Program-made: the position numbers and the translations under genes | The notes under the pieces: generated by a model | Databases searched by the model: none | Seen by the model: only the letters and a program-made list of their open reading frames with translations | What the model was told of the DNA's origin: nothing | In this document: positions 16,805 to 26,795 of the stretch, piece by piece | How positions within the stretch are numbered: position 1 is the first letter of the stretch | Layout: each line of letters opens with the position of its first letter | DNA from: Variovorax sp. WS11 | GTDB lineage: Bacteria > Pseudomonadota > Gammaproteobacteria > Burkholderiales > Burkholderiaceae_C | Assembly (NCBI RefSeq): GCF_010499245.1 | Contig: NZ_JAAGOW010000005.1 | Span: forward strand, 124,001 to 188,000 | DNA length: 64,000 bases | Direction of reading: 5' to 3'

Positions 16805-18073
16805 TCAGCGGAACCGCTCATCCAGCCATGAGACCACAGCGCGCACGGCCACTGACTGCGGCAGCTCTTCGCCGGCAGCCAGGGCGTGCCCGTGATGGTT
16901 TCCCTTCACGTCGATGCGCTGCTTCTCACGGGTCGCCAGGGTCTCGAAGATGGCAGTGACATCGCTGGGGAACACCGTGTTGTCACCGGTGTAGTAGATC
17001 ACCAGGCTGGGCTGCTGCACGCTGGCGCCGCAGCGCTCGAAAGACGCGTTGGAGGACAGGCCGGACCATGTGGAGAGCCAACCTTCCGGCGTGCATATGC
17101 GGCCGAACCCGACCGCGCCGAGGTTGGAAGCCATGGGATCGCTGCCCCAGACGGTTCCCCAGCGACGGTCAGACGGATCCAGCGTCAAGTCGAAGGCGCG
17201 CGGATCTGCGTCGGTTCGCCAGACCTGGAAGATGGCGTTGAGGGCGCCGGCCATGTCGTCGCGCCGATTGCCCCGCCCCGCCCTGCTGCGTCCGCGGGCC
17301 GCCATGCGTTCGGTGATCATCGCCTTGGCGGCCGCGTCGATACGTTCCACGCGGCGCCGTTGGGCCGCGCGATAGCGGCCCATGAATTCGGCCGCATATT
17401 GGGCGCTCTGCGGGCGCGGCCTGAAGCCGTTGGCCTCGCTAAACGGATCGAGGCTGGAATCGACCGACAGAGGGTCGCGCTCGTCCACGACCGAAGGATC
17501 GATGCAATTCATCAGCAGGGCGCCCTGGCCGCCGTGCGGCGCGACGAAGACGAAGCCGTCCGGCTCCGGCATGACCACGTCGGCCAGCTTGACCGGCCGT
17601 CCCCCGGGGGTGCTTCCGAGACGGCGGCCGGAATCGGTCAGGGCCTGCTGGTTGTAAAAGGCGAACAGCGGCGCCCCCCCGGAATTGCCGAGCATGACGA
17701 TCTTCTTGAAGGCCAGCGAGCGCAATTGGCCGACGCCAGCGGCCACATCAAGCAAGGCCACTTCGTGTTCCAGCCGGATGTCATTGCCGACGGTGCGCGC
17801 ACCCTGCACCCAGCACGCGTAGCCCGCCTGCACGAGCGCGGGGACCATGTAGTGCGTCACAAGCAGCTCGCGCGGGTGCATGATCATCACCACGGCTTGT
17901 TCGCCCCCACAGGCATGCAGATAGCCGACGACTTGCGCGCCGTCGGCGGTGGCAACCGGCATCACCTTGGTTTGCAACGACGCGGGAACAAGCTTCGAGT
18001 CCCACGATGCGCCTCTCAATCCCGCAGTAGGGCGGGTTTCGACCCGGTCAGCGGTGGCTGTATTCGACTCCAT
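16805..18073 (-). CDS. Alpha/beta hydrolase-fold protein (large, about 422 aa)
   Basis: 422 residues. The central fold carries AVVMIMHPRE (oxyanion strand) and the nucleophile elbow VMLGNSGGAP with a GNSGG serine. A late acid in YYTGDN and a His in GNHHGHAL (about residue 395) complete a plausible triad. A long basic insertion (ERMAARGRSRAGRGNRR) separates the elbow from the C-terminal half. No clear signal peptide with the start at 18073 (MESNTATADR), chosen for AAAGGA 10-15 bases upstream; earlier in-frame starts at 18109 and 18163 cannot be excluded. A promoter is seen at 18175-18203. The substrate is unknown. Confidence 0.75.
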   Translation of the reverse strand: MESNTATADRVETRPTAGLRGASWDSKLVPASLQTKVMPVATADGAQVVGYLHACGGEQAVVMIMHPRELLVTHYMVPALVQAGYACWVQGARTVGNDIRLEHEVALLDVAAGVGQLRSLAFKKIVMLGNSGGAPLFAFYNQQALTDSGRRLGSTPGGRPVKLADVVMPEPDGFVFVAPHGGQGALLMNCIDPSVVDERDPLSVDSSLDPFSEANGFRPRPQSAQYAAEFMGRYRAAQRRRVERIDAAAKAMITERMAARGRSRAGRGNRRDDMAGALNAIFQVWRTDADPRAFDLTLDPSDRRWGTVWGSDPMASNLGAVGFGRICTPEGWLSTWSGLSSNASFERCGASVQQPSLVIYYTGDNTVFPSDVTAIFETLATREKQRIDVKGNHHGHALAAGEELPQSVAVRAVVSWLDERFR

Positions 18074-18174
18074 CGATGCGCATCCTTTCAATGTAGCTGA
18101 CGTCGACATGACGCACAGGCGAGGCGCCACAGATAGCCACCCGCCGATGAGCGCCAAATCCACGCAGCGCGCAG

Positions 18175-18203
18175 ATATTATGATGGATGTTAATTAAATG
18201 CAA
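18175..18203 (-). promoter_or_regulatory. Candidate promoter with TTAATTAA spacer, alpha/beta hydrolase gene
   Basis: The minus strand reads TTGCAT (18203-18198), a 17-base spacer and TAATAT (18180-18175). The spacer contains TTAATTAA, also central to the spacer of the promoter at 16597-16625, which suggests one shared regulator. The remaining bases 18204-18397 hold nothing I can recognise. Confidence 0.45.
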
Positions 18204-18397
18204 GAACATCGGCCCTGTTGAGGCGTGGGACGCGAGTTGTTCAGGTGCTGGGCGGGCGTGCCCAGATGGCAACTGCTCCCGTCGCCCGCCGGGATGGGCC
18301 TTAACCGGCAGCATGTAGCTGCGAGCGCTGCTGTTCTGGCCTGCAGAGCCCGCCGCGTGAATCCGGTCGCGACGGGGCCCGCTCCCAGCCCGCCGAT

Positions 18398-19981
18398 TCA
18401 ATCGAAGAAGCGGAAGCGCACCGCCGGATCCTCGAGCACGCGGCGGCTCAGGCCGCGCTCCCACGCGAGGTAGTCGGCCCAGACCTCGTCGCGGCGCGGG
18501 CCGAAGACGCGCATCACCGAGCCCCAGTCGTCGTCGAAAGGGGTCAGCAGCTGATGCGGCGCATAGGCCGACTCGACCGGCCTGCCCTCCGCCGCCCAGG
18601 CCTCGGTGCCGCCGGCCAGCCAGGCGAAGGCCGATGCGGGCCAGCGCTTTCTCGCGTCGCGCGCGGCGAAACGGGCGGCGGCGCCGTCGGGCGAGCTGAA
18701 GACCACCGGGCGACCCGAAGCCAGCAGGGGCTCGAGCGGTGCGAGCGATGCGGGCAGCAGGAAGCGTGCGCCCGGCAGATGGCGTTTCTCGTAGTCGAGG
18801 CTGGGGCCGACGTCCAGCAGCTCGGCATCCCCACGCTCGATCCATTGCGCCAGCGCATCGGGCGCGAGGCCCGGGTCCGGGTCGTCCGCCGCTTGCGCCG
18901 ATGCAGGGGCCGGCAGCAGGGGTAGCTCGCCCGACAGCACGAAGACCTCGGCCTGGTTCAGCTGCGCGAGCCAGTAGGCGGTCACGGCCGCGCGCAGCCG
19001 GTGGGGCTCGTCGACCAGCACGATGCGCGCATGGCGCGTGCCCACAAGGTTCTCGAAATGCATGAGCAGCTGGCCGCCGGCCACTCGGCGCACGCCGGGC
19101 TGCGCGGGTGACGGCGGCGACGGCCGAAGGTCGAACAGATAGAGCGAGCGCTCCTCGTCGGCCGAAAGCCGTGCGAGTCCTTCCGCATCGATCACCGGCA
19201 GCCCATGGCACGCGATCAGGCGATCGGCCAGGGCGCGCAGCAGCTCGGGCGCCTCGGTCGGGATGTCGTCCACGGGGCGGGCGTTCTGCACCACCGCGCC
19301 GCCGCGCAGGCCCCAGGCCATCACGCCGTCCTCGAGGAACACGGCGTTGGCGCCGCCCAGCAGCCGCAGCGTGGTGGCGCCGATGATGCCGCGCGTGCGG
19401 CTGAAGCAGTTAACCGCCCACACATGATCGGGCTCGCCCTCGGGCAAGGCGCGCAGCGCCAACTCGGTACCCGGGTAGTTGCCGGCGCCTTCGATCGAGA
19501 GGAAGTCGTACTCCTCGCGCGGGCGCGCGTCGATGAGCGTGGTGGGCTGCCCCGCGCGCCGGCGCCGCTCGAACTCGGCCAGCGACAGGGTGGGCGTGCC
19601 GTAGTGCAGGCGGGCGAGATCGCCGAAGGCCTTGACCAGGGTGGCGTAGCCGTCGATGAGCGGCAGGCCCTGCGCGCGCCACGCGTCCAGGCCGCCCGCG
19701 AGACGCCGCAGGCGCGTGTAGCCGAGCCGCTCGAGCAGCGCCGCCGCGCGCGCGGCCGGGCCCTGCTGCGCATCGGTGTCGTCGTACAGCACCAGCTCAG
19801 TCGTGCGCCGCGGGACCAGCGCGCCGACCTGCAGCTCGAGCGTGGAGAGCGGCGCCAGCCGCGCGAGGTTGAGATGCGCTTCGCAGAACCAGCGCGCCTC
19901 GCGCACGTCGAGCAGCGCGAGCTCCGAGTTGCCGAGCAACAGCGCCTGCAGGGTGCCGGGGGAGATGGCTTCGTCGTTCAA
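18398..19981 (-). CDS. Four-domain rhodanese-like sulfurtransferase
   Basis: 527 residues made of four tandem rhodanese-like modules (roughly 1-125, 130-255, 258-370, 372-527). Only module 2 has a cysteine at the active-site loop (C192 in AVNCFSRTRG). The equivalent loops are VLYDDTD (D67/D68) in module 1, VLVDEPH (D324) in module 3 and VVFSSPDG (S429) in module 4. Sulfur transfer would therefore rely on one site, with the others structural or regulatory. The start is TTG at 19981 with GAGGT just upstream. It is divergent from the desaturase gene; no partner enzyme is adjacent. Confidence 0.88.
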   Translation of the reverse strand: MNDEAISPGTLQALLLGNSELALLDVREARWFCEAHLNLARLAPLSTLELQVGALVPRRTTELVLYDDTDAQQGPAARAAALLERLGYTRLRRLAGGLDAWRAQGLPLIDGYATLVKAFGDLARLHYGTPTLSLAEFERRRRAGQPTTLIDARPREEYDFLSIEGAGNYPGTELALRALPEGEPDHVWAVNCFSRTRGIIGATTLRLLGGANAVFLEDGVMAWGLRGGAVVQNARPVDDIPTEAPELLRALADRLIACHGLPVIDAEGLARLSADEERSLYLFDLRPSPPSPAQPGVRRVAGGQLLMHFENLVGTRHARIVLVDEPHRLRAAVTAYWLAQLNQAEVFVLSGELPLLPAPASAQAADDPDPGLAPDALAQWIERGDAELLDVGPSLDYEKRHLPGARFLLPASLAPLEPLLASGRPVVFSSPDGAAARFAARDARKRWPASAFAWLAGGTEAWAAEGRPVESAYAPHQLLTPFDDDWGSVMRVFGPRRDEVWADYLAWERGLSRRVLEDPAVRFRFFD

Positions 19982-20110
19982 GAGACCTCGAATCTAGAAC
20001 GACCCCGCATTCCCGGCAACGAAGCTTTGCGCATGTCCTCATGCGCAACGGGCGCATGCGAAGAGGGCAGGCCTTCCTAAGATCGGCGCGGCCCGTGCCA
20101 TGACCGTGCC

Positions 20111-20977
20111 ATGACGACGACCGTCCACCCCTCCTCTATCCGTCCGCCGCGCGCCGCCTGGTGGCTGCACTACGAAACCCCCACGCTGCTGCTCGCCGCC
20201 GCGCTCTACGCCGCCTGGGCCGCGCTGCTGTGGTGGCATCGCTCGCTGCCGGCCTGGCTGCTGTTCCTGCTCGGCGGCTGCCTGGGCCAGCTCCATTCTT
20301 CGCTGCAGCACGAGAGCATCCATGCCATGCGCCACCTGCCGCGCTGGCTGCGGCACGCGGTGGTTAGGCCGCCCATCAACCTGTGGCTGCCTTACCCGCT
20401 CTACCACAGCAGCCACAGCGCGCACCACGTCAACTTCCACCTGACCCATCCGCACAAGGACACCGAGAGCGTCTACCACGCCGCGCATGCCTGGCAGGGC
20501 TACGGGCCATGGCGGCGGCGGGTCTATGGCGCCAATCAGACGCTTGCCTTCCGGATGACGGTCGGCCCCTGGCTGTGCCTGGCCGAGCTGGCGCGCGGCG
20601 AGGCCGCACGTCTTTGGGCAGGGGACGCACCCCGCGTCCGGATGTGGCTCACGCATGCCTTCAGCGTGGCGCCCGTGCTCTTCTACGTGATCCAGGTCTG
20701 CGGCATAGACCCGGGCACCTACGTGCTGTGCTTCGTCTACCCCAGCATGATGCTCGAGTCGAACCTGTTGTTCGGTTTGCTCTACCTCTACAACAACCTG
20801 CACCACGTGCATCATCGCGCGCCCACGATGCCGTGGTACGAGATCCCGATCCACTTCCGTCGCCACAGGGCCGCGGTGCTGGCGGCCAACGGCCACTTCT
20901 ACTACCGCGGCTACGGCGAGATCGCGCGCCGCTTCCTGTTCCGGCCGGTGTTCGAGCCGGTGCATCCTCGTTGGTAA
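20111..20977 (+). CDS. Membrane fatty-acid desaturase/hydroxylase family protein
   Basis: 288 residues with paired transmembrane segments (TLLLAAALYAAWAALLWW, LPAWLLFLLGGCLG, and a central group around VAPVLFYVIQV). The three histidine boxes that bind the diiron centre are present: HESIH (about residue 69), HSAHH (about 101) and HHVHH (about 235). This matches the FA_desaturase superfamily, which includes fatty acyl desaturases, beta-carotene hydroxylase-like and alkane/sterol oxygenase relatives; which one is not clear. The start is in a weakly marked region without a good ribosome-binding site. It converges with the ABC operon. Confidence 0.85.
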   Translation: MTTTVHPSSIRPPRAAWWLHYETPTLLLAAALYAAWAALLWWHRSLPAWLLFLLGGCLGQLHSSLQHESIHAMRHLPRWLRHAVVRPPINLWLPYPLYHSSHSAHHVNFHLTHPHKDTESVYHAAHAWQGYGPWRRRVYGANQTLAFRMTVGPWLCLAELARGEAARLWAGDAPRVRMWLTHAFSVAPVLFYVIQVCGIDPGTYVLCFVYPSMMLESNLLFGLLYLYNNLHHVHHRAPTMPWYEIPIHFRRHRAAVLAANGHFYYRGYGEIARRFLFRPVFEPVHPRW

Positions 20978-21001
20978 AAAAAGCGGGCTGCCAAGGCCCG
21001 C
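20976..21001 (-). terminator. Intrinsic terminator of the ABC-transporter operon
   Basis: On the minus strand GCGGGC, a 7-base loop and GCCCGC (21001-20983) are followed by seven T residues (20982-20976). This is a canonical Rho-independent terminator placed 16 bases after the ATPase stop, and it overlaps the stop codon of the convergent desaturase gene. Confidence 0.8.
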
Positions 21002-21016
21002 AGAACGTCGCTTCGA

Positions 21017-22066
<1,050 letters not shown>

Positions 22067-22083
22067 GAGGATGTCCTTGTGGT

Positions 22084-24294
22084 TCAGAGCGGTGCGGCCA
22101 TCGGCGCGGCGCGCCCGGGGTCGACGGGTTGGACCCGCTGCGGCGAGCGCCGCCGCCCCAGCCTGCGCTCCCCGACCAGCCACTGGATGCAGGCCGTGGC
22201 CAGCGCCATGAGCACGATCAGCGCGGTGCTGTAGGCCAGCGCCACGCCGTAGTCGCCCTGCCCCACGCGCCCGATGATGAAGGTGGTCGCCAGCTCGGTC
22301 TGCGCGGTCACCAGGAAGATCACGGCGGAAACCGTGGTCATTGCACGCACGAAGCTGTAGATGAGCGAAGCCGCGAGCGCCGGCTTGAGCAGGGGCAACA
22401 CGATCGACCACAGCGTGCGGGCGGTCGATGCGCGCAGCATCAGCGACGCTTCGTCGAGCGACCTGTCGAGCTGCCGGAAGGCGGCCGACCCCGCGCGCAC
22501 GCCGACCGGCAGGTTGCGGAAGATGAAGCACATCACGATGATCAGCCCGCTGCCCGTCATCTCGAAGGGCGGCACGTTGAAGGCCAGCACATAGCTCACG
22601 CCCAGCACCGTGCCGGGAATCGCGAACGCCATCAGCGCCGAGAACTCGAACAGGCCCTGGCCGCGGAACTGCACGCGCGCCAGCAGCCAGGCAATCAGCA
22701 GGCCCAGGCCGGCGGTGATCGGCGCCGCCGTCGCGGCAAGCTGCACGGTCGTGAACAGCGAGTCCCACGCCAGGCCCGCCCACTGCAGCCCGCCGTTCTC
22801 GAAGCCGACGGCGAAGGCGGTGCGGAAATGCGCCAGCGTGGGCGTGTAGTTGCGGCCCCAGGTCTGCACGAAGCCGCCGCTGAAGGCGAACGCGTAGATC
22901 ACCAGCGTGAACAGCAGCCACGGCACCGCCACCGCCAGCGCCACGCGGCGCAGCCCGTCGGGCAGCCGCATCGGGATGCCGGCGTCGCCCTTGCCCGAGA
23001 CGGTGGTGAAGTTCCTGCGCCCCAGCACGCCGCGCTGCAGCGCGAACACGCCGAGCGCGAACAGCGTGAGGATCCAGGCCAGCGCCGCCGCCCGGCCCTG
23101 GTCGAACTGCGCACCGACGATGGCGAAGAAGATCTCGGTCGACAGCACCGAGAACTGGCCGCCTGCCACGATCGGGTTGCCGAAGTCGGCGATGCTCTCG
23201 ATGAAGCCCACCAGGAAGGCGTTGGCCAGTCCCGGCAGCATCAGCGGCAGGGTCACGTGCCGGAAGGTCTTCGAGGCGTCGGCGCGCAGCGACTGCGAAG
23301 CCTCCTCCAGCGAGGGGCTGATGCCCTGCACCACGCCGCGCACGATCAGGAAGGCGATCGGCGTGAAGGCGAAGAGCTGCGCCAGCCAGACCCCGAACCA
23401 GCCGTAGAACCAGCGGCCCGGCTCGATGCCGAAGGCCCATTCGAGGAACTGGTTGACCAGGCCGGCGCGGCCGAACAGCAGCACCAGGCCCAGCCCGACG
23501 ACGAAGGGCGGCGTGACGATGGGCAGCGGCGCCAAGAGGCGCAGCGCGCGGCGCACGCGGGAGTCGCTGCGGTCCTCGATCAGCGCCAGCAGCGTGCCGA
23601 GCACCGTCGTGCTGAGGCCGGTGAGCACGGCCAGCGAGAGCGTGTTCCAGGCCACGCCGCAGCTCTTGCCGGAATGCACGCAGCCCAGTCCCCAGACGCG
23701 CTCGCTGGCGATGCGCCCCAGCCAGGCCACGAGGCTGGGCCGGCCCGTCTCGTCGAGGAAGGCGCCGGACAGCGCGCGCAACACGGGGAAGGCGACGAAC
23801 ACCATCAACAGGCCTGCGCAGCCCACCACCGCCGCGGCGACGAACAGGTCGCCCTTGAAGGCGCCGCAGCGTGCGATGCCGAAGGCGCACAGCATCATGA
23901 GCGCCGCCAGCACCAGCGTCGCGCCCCATCCGAAGCCCGGCTGGCCCGTGCCGGAGGCCGCGTCCGGCAGGCCGACCAGGAATCCCTGCGCGAGCAAGCC
24001 GGCCACGCCGAGCGCGCCGCTCCATGCAAGCACACGCCCCTGCGCCCGCGCGGGTGCCATGCCGAGCACGGCGAGCCCGGCGATCAGCGGCCAGGCGCCG
24101 AGCAGCAGCCAGGGCCGCCGATGCAGCAGCACCTGCGCCAAGGCCGACGAGCTGTCGTGCCCGGCCATCAGCTCGCCGAGGCCCTGCAGGCCGAGGAGGC
24201 CATCGGGCAGGCTGTACCAGGGCAGAAGCGCGAAGGCGGCCAGGCCCAGCGCCGACCAGAGCGCGATCGCGCGGTTGTTCCCGTGGAAGTTCAT
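22084..24294 (-). CDS. ABC transporter permease, fused double domain (FbpB-like)
   Basis: 736 residues with two BPD_transp_1 domains in one chain. EAA loops are seen as EEASQSLRADASKTFRHVTLPLMLPGL and DEASLMLRASTARTLWSIVLPLLKPAL. About 14-16 transmembrane helices are predicted; the N-terminal 170 residues add a helix-rich extension before the first EAA domain. Such fused permeases occur in FbpABC/AfuABC-type uptake systems. It lies 6 bases from the binding-protein gene and 17 from the ATPase. Confidence 0.92.
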   Translation of the reverse strand: MNFHGNNRAIALWSALGLAAFALLPWYSLPDGLLGLQGLGELMAGHDSSSALAQVLLHRRPWLLLGAWPLIAGLAVLGMAPARAQGRVLAWSGALGVAGLLAQGFLVGLPDAASGTGQPGFGWGATLVLAALMMLCAFGIARCGAFKGDLFVAAAVVGCAGLLMVFVAFPVLRALSGAFLDETGRPSLVAWLGRIASERVWGLGCVHSGKSCGVAWNTLSLAVLTGLSTTVLGTLLALIEDRSDSRVRRALRLLAPLPIVTPPFVVGLGLVLLFGRAGLVNQFLEWAFGIEPGRWFYGWFGVWLAQLFAFTPIAFLIVRGVVQGISPSLEEASQSLRADASKTFRHVTLPLMLPGLANAFLVGFIESIADFGNPIVAGGQFSVLSTEIFFAIVGAQFDQGRAAALAWILTLFALGVFALQRGVLGRRNFTTVSGKGDAGIPMRLPDGLRRVALAVAVPWLLFTLVIYAFAFSGGFVQTWGRNYTPTLAHFRTAFAVGFENGGLQWAGLAWDSLFTTVQLAATAAPITAGLGLLIAWLLARVQFRGQGLFEFSALMAFAIPGTVLGVSYVLAFNVPPFEMTGSGLIIVMCFIFRNLPVGVRAGSAAFRQLDRSLDEASLMLRASTARTLWSIVLPLLKPALAASLIYSFVRAMTTVSAVIFLVTAQTELATTFIIGRVGQGDYGVALAYSTALIVLMALATACIQWLVGERRLGRRRSPQRVQPVDPGRAAPMAAPL

Positions 24295-24300
24295 GGCGTC

Positions 24301-25329
24301 TCAGCGGGGCAGCGAGTTGACTTCGCGCTCCCAGCGCTCGATGAGCCGCTTGCGCTCGGCCGACTGTCCATACTTCGCGTAGTCGTAGGCGATGAACTTG
24401 ATCTTGCGGAAGTCCGGGATGCGGCTGTCCAGCGGCGTGGACTTGTTCGAAGGCAACTGGAACTGCTTGGCCGCAACGCCGAGCTGCTGCGCTCCCGGCG
24501 TGAGGGCCCATTCGTAGAACTTCTTCGCGTTGTCGAGGTTGCGCGCGCCCTTCACGATCGACATGGAGCCGATCTCGGCACCCGTGCCTTCGCAGGGTGT
24601 GTCGGTCGCGATCGGGAAGCCCTGCATCTGCTCGCCCGGCGCGTCGTGCACGAAGCTGATCGACACCGTGGTCTCGCCGCGCGCCACGGCCTTGATGGGG
24701 CCGGTGCCGGAGCGGGTGTACTGGCTGACGTTGGCGTGCAGCCCCTTGAGGTACTCGTAGGCCTTGTCCTCGCCCATCAGCTGCACGATGGTGGCGATCA
24801 TGGTGTAGGCCGTGCCCGAGCTGGCCGGATTGGCGACCTGCACCTCGCCCTTGAGCGCGGGCGCCAGCAGGTCTTTCCAGCACTTGGGCGGCGCAAGCTT
24901 CTTCTTGGCCAGCAGCTCGGTGTTGAAGGCGAAGCCGAGCGGCCCCGAGTACACGCCCACGGTGCGCCAGCCGGACTGCTCGGCCTGCGCCTGGGCCCAT
25001 GGATGGAGCTGCGCGAGCGAAGGCGACTTGTAGGCGAGCGTGAGGTCCTGCTCCGCGGCCTGGAGGTGCGGATCGCCCGTGCCTCCGAACCAGACGTCGG
25101 TCTTGGGATTGGTGCGCTCGGCGATCAGCTGGGCCAGCGCCTCGCCGCTGCCGCGCTTCAGCACGTTGACCTTGATGCCGGAGCTGCGCGTGAAGGTGGT
25201 GCTCATGAGGGAGCACCACTCGTCCTGCACGGAGCACACGACGTTGAGCTGGCCGGCGGACTGCGCCTGCGCGAGAGATGCACCGGCGGCGAGCGCCAGC
25301 GCGGCAAGGGAATGGTGGGTTTTCTTCAT
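24301..25329 (-). CDS. ABC transporter periplasmic substrate-binding protein (FbpA/AfuA-like)
   Basis: 342 residues with a Sec signal peptide (MKKTHHSLAALALAAGASLAQAQ). The mature protein starts GQLNVVCSVQDEWCSLM, with VWFGGTGDPHLQAA and GIKVNVLKRGSGE typical of the cluster containing iron(III), hexose-phosphate and phosphonate binders. The tandem Tyr pair used by ferric-binding proteins is not evident in the C-terminal half, which argues against simple Fe3+ uptake. Three ATG codons follow one another; the third (25329) is best spaced from GGAG. It heads the transporter operon, with a two-component system just upstream. Confidence 0.88.
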   Translation of the reverse strand: MKKTHHSLAALALAAGASLAQAQSAGQLNVVCSVQDEWCSLMSTTFTRSSGIKVNVLKRGSGEALAQLIAERTNPKTDVWFGGTGDPHLQAAEQDLTLAYKSPSLAQLHPWAQAQAEQSGWRTVGVYSGPLGFAFNTELLAKKKLAPPKCWKDLLAPALKGEVQVANPASSGTAYTMIATIVQLMGEDKAYEYLKGLHANVSQYTRSGTGPIKAVARGETTVSISFVHDAPGEQMQGFPIATDTPCEGTGAEIGSMSIVKGARNLDNAKKFYEWALTPGAQQLGVAAKQFQLPSNKSTPLDSRIPDFRKIKFIAYDYAKYGQSAERKRLIERWEREVNSLPR

Positions 25330-25445
25330 CATCATCTCCGTTCGTTGTTCGAGGTCTCTGCAGCAAGCACTGCCCCCGCGGCGGCATGTGCGCCGATGGT
25401 CGAGGCAGAGCGGGAATTGGGTCCGGAACGCGCCGGCGCGCAGCA

Positions 25446-26795
25446 TCAGGGGCCCTGGCCCCAGGTCACGACCGCGTCGACGCCGATCACGCGGCCGTTC
25501 TCGACGCGGTTGTAGAGCGCCATGCTCGCGCCCATGGCATCCGCGATCTGGCGGCAGATCGACAGGCCCAGGCCCACGCCACCCTTGGCGGCCGTGAAGG
25601 CCTGGAAGAGCCGCGGCCGCAGCGCGTCGTCCAGGCCCTGGCCCTCGTCCCACACCACGAGCTCGGTGGTGCAGGCGTAGGCGCGCAGCAAGATGCCGAG
25701 CCGCCCGGCCGGCGGCGCGTGGTGGATGGCGTTGGCCAGCAGGTTGCGCAGCAACTCGCCGAGCATGAGCGCATCGGCCGGCGCGCAGAGCGCCTCGCCG
25801 TCCAGCGCAAACTCGAGCCGCTTGGCGGCAATCAGCGGCGCCAGCTCCACCACCGCGTCGTGCGCAACCGCGCGCAGATCGATCGGCTGGAGCTCGCCGG
25901 CTTGCTTGATCTGCTCGAGCTTGGTGAGGCTCAGCAACTGGTTGGCCATGCCGGTGGCGCGATCGACGGTGTGCAGCATCTGCGGCAGCACCTCGGCGGC
26001 CGGCACGTCGCCGGCGATGGCCGACTGAAGCTGGGTGCGCAGCACCGACATCGGCGTGCGCAGCTGGTGCGACGCATCGGCCAGGAAGCGGCGCTGCTGG
26101 CCCACCCATTCGCGCTGGCGGCGGTGCAGCCCATGGATGCGCTCGACCACGGGCCGCAGCTCCGACGGGCCGTCGTAGGCGGCGGCGTCCACCTGCGGCG
26201 ATTCGAGCGCCCGGCTCGCGCGTGCGAGCCAGCGGGAGGCCAGCGCGACGCCGCTCCAGATCACCAGCGTCATCGCGGCGGCGGCCCCGTAGATCCAGCC
26301 GAGCAGGGCCTTGGGCAGTTCCTGCCAGAGCGCGATGCGCTCGCGCAGCGGCTCGGCCGCCTGCACGACCACTGCCTCGCCCGCCGCCGCGCCAGGCAGG
26401 TGGCGCAGCGCCGCGGCCGCGCGCGCCGGCACCCCGCCCCATTGCGTGACGTAGAGCCGCGCCAGGCCCGAATCGGGCAGCGCGCTGCGCCACGGATAGG
26501 CCGCGAGCGTGCGATCGCCGGCCAGCCATTCACCCTGCATGGTGCTCACCCGGTACGACAGCGGCTCGGCGATGGGCGGTGCCGAGGCCGGGCCCTCGCC
26601 CTGCGCCGCCGCCTGCACGACCTGCGCCAAGGCCACGCCGAGCCGCTCGTCCTGCGCCTGCGCCACCCGCGCGAAGGTCGCGGCGCCGTGCCACAGCGTG
26701 ATCAGCGCCACGGTCAGCCACAGGCCACCCAGCAGCCAGGCCAGCAGGAAGCGGCGCAGCGAGGCCGCGGGAAGCAGGCGTTGCGACCATGTCAT
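25446..26795 (-). CDS. Sensor histidine kinase of a two-component system
   Basis: 449 residues. Transmembrane helix 1 is at about 14-36, a periplasmic domain of about 125 residues follows, and helix 2 is at about 163-188. HisKA has FLADASHQLRTP with the phospho-acceptor H243. The ATPase domain has an N box (LLRNLLANAIHHA), DEGQGLD and GLGLSICRQIADAMGA. The arrangement resembles TctE-type carboxylate/phosphosugar sensors. Its ATG overlaps the response-regulator stop by four bases. It lies upstream of the transporter on the same strand, so it probably senses the transported ligand. Confidence 0.92.
   Translation of the reverse strand: MTWSQRLLPAASLRRFLLAWLLGGLWLTVALITLWHGAATFARVAQAQDERLGVALAQVVQAAAQGEGPASAPPIAEPLSYRVSTMQGEWLAGDRTLAAYPWRSALPDSGLARLYVTQWGGVPARAAAALRHLPGAAAGEAVVVQAAEPLRERIALWQELPKALLGWIYGAAAAMTLVIWSGVALASRWLARASRALESPQVDAAAYDGPSELRPVVERIHGLHRRQREWVGQQRRFLADASHQLRTPMSVLRTQLQSAIAGDVPAAEVLPQMLHTVDRATGMANQLLSLTKLEQIKQAGELQPIDLRAVAHDAVVELAPLIAAKRLEFALDGEALCAPADALMLGELLRNLLANAIHHAPPAGRLGILLRAYACTTELVVWDEGQGLDDALRPRLFQAFTAAKGGVGLGLSICRQIADAMGASMALYNRVENGRVIGVDAVVTWGQGP

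Noticed and set aside
25360..25390. GG-N10-GC spacing suggestive of a sigma54 promoter before the binding-protein gene
   Set aside because: Only the dinucleotides fit; the wider TGGCAC/TTGC consensus is poor and such spacing is frequent in GC-rich DNA.
22129..25515. Very long plus-strand open frame (1128 codons) opposite the ABC transporter
   Set aside because: It is an antisense shadow of real permease and binding-protein genes; the protein is Arg/Gln/His-rich low-complexity sequence with no motif.
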